A stretch of DNA of 64,000 nucleotides from Campylobacter concisus (GTDB lineage Bacteria; Campylobacterota; Campylobacteria; Campylobacterales; Campylobacteraceae): contig NZ_CP021642.1 in the NCBI RefSeq assembly GCF_003048375.1, positions 1,682,527 to 1,746,526 of the forward strand, in the 5' to 3' direction. Numbering within the stretch: position 1 is the first letter of the stretch; each line of letters begins with the position of its first letter. The notes under the pieces were generated by a model. The model searched no databases. It was not told the DNA's origin and worked only from the letters and a program-made list of their open reading frames with translations. Positions 55,884 through 64,000 of this stretch are shown piece after piece. Both the position numbers and the translations under genes were made by a program.

Positions 55884-56564
55884 TCAGATCTTTCCATTAT
55901 TTATCAAGTAAAGCTTCTTAGCAAACTCAAAATCCTCTAGCGTGTCGATATCGCAGACTAAATTTCTTGGCAGTAAATATGCCTTTGAGTGTGGCGCAAA
56001 CAAAGCACTGCACTCTAGCCAAGCCTCTTTTTTGCCAAAATAAAATGCTCCAGCGTCATGAAACGCAGGCTCAAGATCTTGCGAGCGTGTCCTTTCAAAC
56101 TGCGGGTAAAACATGCTAACTCTAGCATTTTCATCAAGTTTTATCGCCCTTTGTATAGGAAAATCAAACGCAGTTGCTGAAAATAAAAATTTACACTCCT
56201 GCTTTTTAAACTCTCCTGCGGCCTCTTTTAAAATTTCAGCCCTTACAAGCGGTGCTGTGGCATAAAGGCAGCAGACATCACTAAAGCCAGAATTTACGCG
56301 CCTTATCGCGTCTTTTATCACATCAGTGCTTGTCGCGTAGTCATCGCTTAGGTTTGCATCTCTAAAAAATGGCACGCTAGCTCCAAATTCTCTAGCCACA
56401 TTTGCGATCATTTCATCATCAGTGCTTACTATTACTTCTTTAAAAACTTTAGAATTTAGCGCAGCCTCGATGCTATATGCGATTAAGGGCTTGCCTAAAA
56501 AGTCTTTGATGTTTTTGCCAGGTATTCTCTTGCTGCCGCCTCTTGCTGGGATAATGCAGATCAT
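55884..56564 (-). CDS. pseF: Pseudaminic acid cytidylyltransferase
   Basis: A 226-residue CMP-sugar synthase that activates pseudaminic acid with CTP for Maf. The nucleotide loop is IPARGGSKRIPGKNIKDFLGKPL, with VSTDDEMIANVAREFGA, CCLYATAPLV and FHDAGAFYFG. NeuA-type relatives are similar, but the cluster context identifies it as PseF. It sits 2 bases after pseC. Confidence 0.92.
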   Translation of the reverse strand: MICIIPARGGSKRIPGKNIKDFLGKPLIAYSIEAALNSKVFKEVIVSTDDEMIANVAREFGASVPFFRDANLSDDYATSTDVIKDAIRRVNSGFSDVCCLYATAPLVRAEILKEAAGEFKKQECKFLFSATAFDFPIQRAIKLDENARVSMFYPQFERTRSQDLEPAFHDAGAFYFGKKEAWLECSALFAPHSKAYLLPRNLVCDIDTLEDFEFAKKLYLINNGKI

Positions 56565-56566
56565 TT

Positions 56567-58689
<2,123 letters not shown>

Positions 58690-58858
58690 TCATTTTTTGA
58701 TTTATAAATGGCTAATTTGAATTATTTTTTATAATTTTTTAAGCAAAAGCTGTGCCAAATTTAAAATTTGTTTATCAAAGCTTCGCTCTTTCTAGCTTCT
58801 ATTTCGTCAAAATTTCGTTATTGTTTAGGGTTTTTATAAAAAGTGGGAGATAAATTTA

Positions 58859-58880
58859 GCCTTTGCAAAGTCGCAAAGGC
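58859..58880 (-). terminator. Terminator after dcd
   Basis: GCCTTTGC and GCAAAGGC pair perfectly over eight bases around a six-base loop, 7 bases beyond the dcd stop. The following T-run is weak. Confidence 0.6.
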
Positions 58881-58887
58881 ATGAAAA

Positions 58888-59448
58888 TTACTTCAAAATT
58901 CTAGGCAGCGTGATGCCTTCTTGGGCTTGGTATTTGCCGTTTTTATCAGCATAAGTCACCTCGCAAGGCTCATCACCCTCGATAAATAGCACCTGTGCGA
59001 TGCCCTCGTTTGCATAAATTTTCGCAGGTAACGGCGTCGTGTTTGAGATCTCTATCGTGATATGCCCCTTGAATCCAGGCTCAAAAGGCGTCACATTTAC
59101 GATAATGCCACACCTTGCGTATGTGCTCTTGCCAAGGCAGATCGCTAGCACGTTATCAGGCATGTTAAAGTACTCGATCGTGCGCGCTAAAGCAAAAGAA
59201 TTTGGCGGCACGATGCAGACATCGCCCTTAAAATCGACCACATTTTTCTCATCAAAATTCTTTGGATCAACGACGGTTCCGCCGATGTTTGTGAAAATTT
59301 TAAACTCATCGCCCACTCGGATATCATAGCCATAGCTAGAAACGCCGTAGCTAACGACACCACGCCCCACTTGCTCCTCGGCAAATGGCACGATCATATT
59401 TTTCTCAACCGACATTTTCCTTATCCAAGAGTCTGATTTTAAACCCAT
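58888..59448 (-). CDS. dcd: dCTP deaminase
   Basis: A 186-residue trimeric enzyme that turns dCTP into dUTP for thymidylate synthesis. Family marks are [67 protein letters not shown] (read over two strands of the fold) and the catalytic Glu in the latter. [18 protein letters not shown] closes it. Monocistronic. Confidence 0.94.
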   Translation of the reverse strand: MGLKSDSWIRKMSVEKNMIVPFAEEQVGRGVVSYGVSSYGYDIRVGDEFKIFTNIGGTVVDPKNFDEKNVVDFKGDVCIVPPNSFALARTIEYFNMPDNVLAICLGKSTYARCGIIVNVTPFEPGFKGHITIEISNTTPLPAKIYANEGIAQVLFIEGDEPCEVTYADKNGKYQAQEGITLPRILK

Positions 59449-59571
59449 TTTTGCTCCTTTTTTGGGGCGATTATAACGCTTTGCGTCTTTAAAGTAAATT
59501 TAATGGCATCTTGCAATAAATTTTGAGAAAATCAGTATAATTTTGAGAGAAAAATTTAATAAAGGACAAAA

Positions 59572-60414
59572 ATGCAAGAGAGAAACGCTGAAATTTTCAC
59601 AGGAGAACGCGCGATGTTTGGGGCAAAGGGGATAAATTTTACTAACTGCATCTTTGAAGATGGCGAATCACCGCTAAAACACAGCTCAAATTTAAAGCTA
59701 AATGAGTGCGTTTTTGCCTACAAATATCCACTTTGGTACGCAAGCGACATCACGCTAAATGGCGGATACTTAGAGCCTCTAGCAAGGGCTGGCATGTGGT
59801 ACAGCACAAATTTAAGCTTCAAAGATGTGGTCATAAATGCGCCAAAAAGCTTTAGAAAAAGCTCGCAAATTTCACTTGAAAATATAAATTTCTCAGACGC
59901 TGCCGAGACACTTTGGGGATGTGCGGACGTGAAGATAAAAAACGTCTTTGCAAAAGGGGATTACTTCGGGGCAAATAGCGAAAATTTAGAGGTTGATGGG
60001 CTAAATTTAGACGGTAACTACTGCTTTGATAGTTGCAAAAACCTTCGCATCACAAACTCGAAGCTCATCTCAAAAGACGCCTTTTGGAACTGCGAAAACG
60101 TGGTCGCACAAAACTGCCTAATCTCAGGCGAATACCTAGCCTGGAACGCAAAAAATGTGACGCTCATAAACTGCACGATAAAGAGCTTGCAAGCACTTTG
60201 CTACGTGGAAAATTTGGTCGTAAAAGATTGCATTTTTATGGATACAAGCCTTGCTTTTGAGTATTCAAGCGTCAATGTAAGCACAAAAAGCAGCATAAAA
60301 AGTGTGAAAAATCCAAAAAGTGGCGTCATAAGAGCTGGCAAGATAGATGAGATCATCATAGATGGCAGCTTAGTTGATGCAAGTAAGATAGAGATCATCA
60401 CGGATGAAATTTAG
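59572..60414 (+). CDS. DUF3737 family protein, predicted right-handed beta-helix
   Basis: A 280-residue protein with repeating short strands such as VVAQNCLISG, VTLINCTIKS and LVVKDCIFMD spaced about 18-22 residues apart, the pattern of a parallel beta-helix. The start MQERNAEIFTGERAMFGAKG and YPLWYASDITLNGGYLEPLARAGMWYS match the family. No signal peptide is seen. Function unknown; it may bind sugar or act as a scaffold. It lies next to a YcxB-like pseudogene. Confidence 0.85.
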   Translation: MQERNAEIFTGERAMFGAKGINFTNCIFEDGESPLKHSSNLKLNECVFAYKYPLWYASDITLNGGYLEPLARAGMWYSTNLSFKDVVINAPKSFRKSSQISLENINFSDAAETLWGCADVKIKNVFAKGDYFGANSENLEVDGLNLDGNYCFDSCKNLRITNSKLISKDAFWNCENVVAQNCLISGEYLAWNAKNVTLINCTIKSLQALCYVENLVVKDCIFMDTSLAFEYSSVNVSTKSSIKSVKNPKSGVIRAGKIDEIIIDGSLVDASKIEIITDEI

Positions 60415-60434
60415 GCAAATTTTAAAGAAATAAC

Positions 60435-60995
60435 ATGCAAAATGAAAAATTTAGAGCAAAATTTAGTATAAAAAACGATGCTAAATTTAAAAAGCTACTA
60501 CGCGAGGTCTCGAGCGTCGTCTATAAAAAGAATAAATTTGTATTTTTAATGAGAGTGATTTAACTGCCATTTGCTGCGCTATTCGGAGTAGCTTTGGTTG
60601 TGCTTTTTGACATTTTTGAGAACGATTTAATAGTTATTTCAGACATGACCAACGTCTCTTTTTTGGCAATAAATTTAGCCATTGTTCTTTGTGTAGGCAT
60701 AGTCTTGCTCTATATTTATACGACTATAATTAAACCAGTTTTATTTACTAGAGCCATTTACTCAAAAATCGATGTTTAGCGCGAACAAGAGATCGTTATA
60801 TATGATGATGAGGTCTTGTTTGTCACAGCGACAAGCACGGTTCATTTTTCATATGGTGCGTTTCTTGGGACTTGCGAAACTGATGATTTTGTAGCTTTGG
60901 TCTTAAAAGAAGGCTCATTCTTATATATCCCAAAAGAGTCGCTAAATGAAAAAGTGCAAGAAATTTTGGAATTTCTTGAGGAAAAAATAGGCTGA
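60435..60995 (+). pseudogene. YcxB-like membrane protein, broken by two in-frame stops
   Basis: A 187-codon frame (starting MQNEKFRAKFSIKND) is interrupted by TAA at 60561 (codon 43) and TAG at 60777 (codon 115). It resumes in the same frame both times and ends EFLEEKIG-stop. Two membrane helices (about 44-62 and 75-98) are followed by a soluble part with VHFSYGAFLGTCETDDFVAL and EGSFLYIPKESLNEK, close to the YcxB-like domain. No frameshift is present, so the decay is recent. The stops are not UGA, so selenocysteine does not explain them. Confidence 0.75.
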
Positions 60996-61019
60996 ATTTA
61001 GTAAAAATTTTTAGGCATT

Positions 61020-61127
61020 ATGAATTTCTCTAAAAACATAGATATTATTGCTTTAGTGATACCAAATATTATTTTTGCCAATAAAAATATAGAGATAGTC
61101 AAGGATGAAAATTTGATTTGTTTTTGA
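61020..61127 (+). CDS. Possible small protein
   Basis: A 35-residue open frame (MNFSKNIDIIALVIPNIIF and onward) starts 24 bases after the YcxB-like pseudogene. It has no clear ribosome site and an AT-rich composition, so it may only be degenerate gene sequence. Confidence 0.2.
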   Translation: MNFSKNIDIIALVIPNIIFANKNIEIVKDENLICF

Positions 61128-61264
61128 AAAATCATTTGCTACACAACTTAAATTTCTAAAACCGAAATAGCTCGCTAATAAAAAATCTTATAAATTTCGT
61201 AAAATTTAATAGCTTTTATCCTAAGTAGTAGTAAAATAGTTACACTTTTTTGATCGGAAATGAA

Positions 61265-61861
61265 ATGAAATTTAAAGATTTTAAAGAAAAAAACAGTAGC
61301 AACTATGATTTTTTCGCAGCTGATGAGATGAGCTATAAAGAATTTGTACAACTAAGCTTTAAAGAGTTTTTAGCTAAAGACAACTGCTCAAAATGGCAGC
61401 TTGACATAGATGATAAAAGGTTTAACTCATTTCCAAATTTCACCCAAAAACATCAAATTTGCATATCGAATTTAGACTATGAAGATAATGTTTTTCAGTT
61501 TAGAATTTGCTCTGAAAACAACGTCTCAAGCCTTGGCTACCGCATGTTTACGAGCTTTGATAGCGCACATAAAGACTTTGTCACAGACGATATCAAGCAC
61601 TCTGATGAGGTTATGATGAGCCTAAAACTTGGTGAGCTTAAAGAGTTCCCTTGCATATCAAAATGCGGCTGGTGGATCAAAGATATCTGGCGAGACATGT
61701 ATCCTATCTTGGACGAGACTAGCAGCGAGGACTTTGTGGCTGGCATTATAAAAAACGAATTTACCAAAAAGATGACCGAGATAAATGAATGCCTAAAAAA
61801 CGCTCAAGATAGCGGCAAGCTTGACGAAATTATTGCTAAACTAAAAGATAAAATCAACTAA
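61265..61861 (+). CDS. Protein of unknown function
   Basis: A 198-residue soluble protein with no signal peptide or membrane segment and no recognised family. The ATG at 61265 follows GGAAA by six bases; an open TTG at 61250 is less likely. Acidic and aromatic residues are scattered (DFFAADEMSYKEF, GWWIKDIWRDMYPI). It converges on the next gene with a 2-base gap. Confidence 0.55.
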   Translation: MKFKDFKEKNSSNYDFFAADEMSYKEFVQLSFKEFLAKDNCSKWQLDIDDKRFNSFPNFTQKHQICISNLDYEDNVFQFRICSENNVSSLGYRMFTSFDSAHKDFVTDDIKHSDEVMMSLKLGELKEFPCISKCGWWIKDIWRDMYPILDETSSEDFVAGIIKNEFTKKMTEINECLKNAQDSGKLDEIIAKLKDKIN

Positions 61862-61863
61862 AT

Positions 61864-63012
61864 TTAGAAATTTCCACCCACTGCACACGAGCTAGCTGGA
61901 TATGAAGTAAGTCCGTAGTCAGCTGACTCAACGTTATAAAAGTCTAAATTTGCACTTCGCGAGATGATATACTCAAAGCCTTTTTGATTTAGTTCGATCA
62001 AAATTTCAAGCTCCGTATCTCTTTTGCAGACTATGCTTTCAAAAAAGTGAGAGAAGAAAGAAATTTTGGCATTTTCTTTTTGCATTGAGTGATTTAGCAT
62101 GAGCTCCATGTTACTAAAAATTTTAAATATAGTTTGATTTGTCTCAAATTTACCAAACCTTGCGTAATAATTTTGCAAATTTGCATCATTTAGCACGATA
62201 TTTTTAGTGCAGTTTTTTGTAATCTGCTCGTAGATAAGACCAAAGAGTTCGATCGAAGCATTTTGATTATCCATTACTCTATTTGCGTGATTTGTAACAA
62301 CTACAAAGCCATCTTTTATCTCGTATTTTTCATTTTTATAATAAAAGCTAACATTTGCCACCTCTTGCTCGAAACGCTTTTTATAAGAAAAAGGCAAATA
62401 GTTTAAAACGCCCATTTTATCGATAATAGCTGAGCTTCTTACGCCACCATCTAGCTCGTGCTGCATGAAGTATCTTATGAAGCTGCCTTGCTCTATGTCA
62501 AAGCTGTTTAAATACTCGATCTTATCAAGATAGATGCATCGGTAGAGCTTCACAAATTCTGGATTTAGCCTAACATTTATCTCATCTTGTAGCTCGCCAT
62601 ATTTATCAGTTTGCTCTGCGTCTATAAATTCGATGATATTCATCTGCTTTTCGATCTTATCTTTTACAAAGATCGAAATTTTCACGTCTTGCATTTCGTA
62701 AAAGCACTTTATCGTATCTGTGGCACTTTTTGTGATATCTGTCTTAAATTTCTTAGCAAGCTCTGCTTTTTTAAGCGTGAGCGAAAAGTCGCCATTTTTT
62801 AGCTTGTTTTGTGAGTATAAAAGATAGAGCAGCTGCTCATAGACCATTAGATGTGAGTAGGTTAAAAAGGTATTGTCCACTACAATTACGTAGTAGCAAC
62901 GCGTTATAGAGTACCTTTTGTTGTTTTGCAAAAATTCATCGTAAATTTTTAATTTGCTTGGGGATTTACATACCTTAAAAACATCGTATGATTCTAAAAA
63001 TATATTTTCCAT
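61864..63012 (-). CDS. Protein of unknown function, possibly an initiator-type winged-helix protein
   Basis: A 382-residue soluble protein. Residues about 55-180 have a helix-rich part (LMVYEQLLYLLYSQ, LTLKKAELAKKFKTD) followed by INVRLNPEFVKLY, and a second half with FDIEQGSFIRYFMQHEL. The order resembles the two winged helices of Rep_3-type plasmid initiators, but the similarity is weak and by eye only. The 296 bases upstream are very AT-rich. A Lys-rich ribosome site (AAAAAGGGG) precedes the ATG. Function unknown. Confidence 0.5.
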   Translation of the reverse strand: MENIFLESYDVFKVCKSPSKLKIYDEFLQNNKRYSITRCYYVIVVDNTFLTYSHLMVYEQLLYLLYSQNKLKNGDFSLTLKKAELAKKFKTDITKSATDTIKCFYEMQDVKISIFVKDKIEKQMNIIEFIDAEQTDKYGELQDEINVRLNPEFVKLYRCIYLDKIEYLNSFDIEQGSFIRYFMQHELDGGVRSSAIIDKMGVLNYLPFSYKKRFEQEVANVSFYYKNEKYEIKDGFVVVTNHANRVMDNQNASIELFGLIYEQITKNCTKNIVLNDANLQNYYARFGKFETNQTIFKIFSNMELMLNHSMQKENAKISFFSHFFESIVCKRDTELEILIELNQKGFEYIISRSANLDFYNVESADYGLTSYPASSCAVGGNF

Positions 63013-63308
63013 TACTACCCCTTTTTACCTTTGCAAAAATATTACATAACTATTCTTTAAGCTAATTTGAATTTATAAGCTAGCTAATAAAAATAATTTT
63101 ATGAAAACTAATATTAATTTAATTAAATATAACTTAATTATATAAAATATTTTTATATAAATATATTTTTATTTACAAAATTTTATTTTATAAAGTAAAA
63201 CTTAGCTATAAAAATATATTTTTTAAACTAAATTTAATAAATATAGTTATATTATTTTTCTCAGATAAGCATGCTTGTAGTTGAAAATTTACAAATTGGG
63301 AGCTCAAA
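63013..63308. other. Extremely AT-rich intergenic region
   Basis: This divergent gap (about 85-90 % A+T by eye) has no open frame. It holds many ATATAT/AATTAA words but no clear iterated repeat. It serves as promoter region for both neighbours and may be a region of easy strand opening. Confidence 0.45.
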
Positions 63309-63476
63309 ATGGAATTTCTAATTTTGACGCTATTTCTGATTAGTGGGCTTATCTTATACATAAAGCCACAAATGAAGAAAATAGCAACGTCCTGTATGGC
63401 TTTGGGGTGCGTAATACTAGTTGCACTAGAATTTTACGTAAATTTATGGGTAGTCTTGCCAATAGGCAACTTTTAG
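63309..63476 (+). CDS. dba: Dba-type small membrane protein (DsbI partner)
   Basis: A 55-residue membrane protein (MEFLILTLFLISGLILYIKP start) with two helices (about 2-18 and 27-48). It ends 9 bases before dsbI, whose ribosome site (GGAGG) overlaps its stop codon. In C. jejuni a small gene at this position (dba) is needed for DsbI production, and the size and topology fit. Confidence 0.72.
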   Translation: MEFLILTLFLISGLILYIKPQMKKIATSCMALGCVILVALEFYVNLWVVLPIGNF

Positions 63477-63485
63477 GAGGGCAAG

Positions 63486-64000
63486 ATGCAAACAAAACAA
63501 AACGAAATCCCAGCAAACGAACAAGGCTTTTTCAACCTTATGTCACTGGCCATCACTGCTCTTGTGGCACTTCCAGTTGGTATCGCCTGCTTAGTACTTG
63601 GCTTTGGGCTAGGTGATAACCCTTGCGTAATGTGCTGGGCCGAGAGGATCACGATGATAGCTATTAGCCTAATAGCGCTTTTTATCATCAGGTACGGACT
63701 AAAGCCTAGCTATCTAGCAGCACTTTTACTAATGGCTTGCTGGGGCATATTTAATGGCTTTATCCACTACAGCCTTGATGGGACATTTGGCGGCTATCTT
63801 GACATCAAACAAGGTTTTGGCCTTGAAATTTTAGGTGCCCACACTCAGTTTTGGGTTATGGTTGTTGATTTTTGCGTGATCATATTTTTGGCTTTTATAT
63901 TTTTGTTTAGCAAAAATTTGGGCCTTATAATGCAAAAAAGCTCAAATGGCGAATATGGCAACTTTCTAAGCTACTTACCACTTGGCAAATTTGCAAATTT
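63486..64000 (+). CDS. dsbI: DsbB-family thiol oxidase DsbI (3' end outside window)
   Basis: At least 171 residues of an inner membrane protein with several helices and a periplasmic CVMC pair (C47, C50), the quinone-linked redox pair of the DsbB family. It reoxidises a periplasmic DsbA or DsbL partner. The frame stays open to the end of the window, so the C-terminal part is missing. In related bacteria dsbI is linked to the arylsulfotransferase astA. Confidence 0.85.
   Translation, partial: MQTKQNEIPANEQGFFNLMSLAITALVALPVGIACLVLGFGLGDNPCVMCWAERITMIAISLIALFIIRYGLKPSYLAALLLMACWGIFNGFIHYSLDGTFGGYLDIKQGFGLEILGAHTQFWVMVVDFCVIIFLAFIFLFSKNLGLIMQKSSNGEYGNFLSYLPLGKFAN

Noticed and set aside
60435-60995. 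Selenoprotein explanation for the interrupted YcxB-like frame
   Set aside because: A tRNA-Sec is in the window, but the interrupting codons are TAA and TAG, not TGA.
63407-63616. Open frame overlapping dba and dsbI
   Set aside because: It crosses two genes with clear family matches in another frame and starts within dba.

Overview
The window is chromosomal DNA from an epsilonproteobacterium of the genus Campylobacter, most like the C. concisus group. The evidence is moderate-to-low GC with many AAATTT words, gene neighbourhoods shared with C. jejuni (fliQ-murB-small gene-recA-eno-small gene-AMIN protein; mobA-pldA with an RqcH homologue nearby; mlaA-mlaC-RND), a futalosine-pathway gene (mqnD), flagellin beside a complete pseudaminic acid cluster and a maf gene, a selenocysteine tRNA, and a dba-dsbI pair at the right edge. 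There is no prophage, intact insertion sequence or CRISPR array.

Layout. 1-3444: end of ilvE, a band-7 protein, hisIE and two tandem DUF2393 proteins. 3594-6829 (minus): accBC, then a molybdate-type permease and binding protein with no ATPase. 6957-14599 (plus): nicotinate phosphoribosyltransferase, a lipoprotein, then a compact run mqnD-fliQ-murB-x-recA-eno-ftsB-like-AMIN protein. 14600-15067: intergenic DNA with a decayed xerH tail. 15068-18809 (minus): ttrAB tetrathionate-reductase-type enzyme. 18996-23218 (minus): glycerate kinase and permease, then pldA and mobA. 23441-25378: SemiSWEET gene, a degenerate duplicated repeat, leuC. 25772-30356: chemoreceptor, RqcH homologue, acidic protein, tRNA-Sec, BON lipoprotein. 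30359-34127 (minus): mlaA-mlaC-RND lipid module. 34277-37735 (plus): a full molybdate operon modE-modA-mop-modC-modB. 37772-43547: peroxiredoxin, methyltransferase, lipoprotein, cysQ, gltA and an antiporter. 44147-46560: two alternating families of structured repeats bracketing crcB-bioB. 46546-49454: leucine-rich protein and topA. 49655-58671: flagellin plus maf-pseI-pseH-pseG-pseF-pseC-pseB. 58888-63308: dcd, a DUF3737 protein, a YcxB-like pseudogene, two unknown genes and very AT-rich DNA. 63309-64000: dba and the start of dsbI.

How the genes work together. Several modules converge on molybdoenzymes: a full Mod operon, an ATPase-less second Mod transporter, MobA for cofactor maturation, and TtrAB as a Tat-exported consumer. 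The Pse enzymes make CMP-pseudaminic acid, and Maf puts the sugar on flagellin, which lies next door. AccBC needs biotin, and BioB is also here.

The strongest candidate for something undescribed is the repeat system at 44147-46560. Element A (four copies) and element B (three copies plus a fragment) alternate in one orientation. Both keep their hairpins while the paired bases change together, and one B copy carries an inverted hairpin loop relative to another. Other noteworthy scars are the xerH remnant, a second flagellin 3' tail and the YcxB-like pseudogene.
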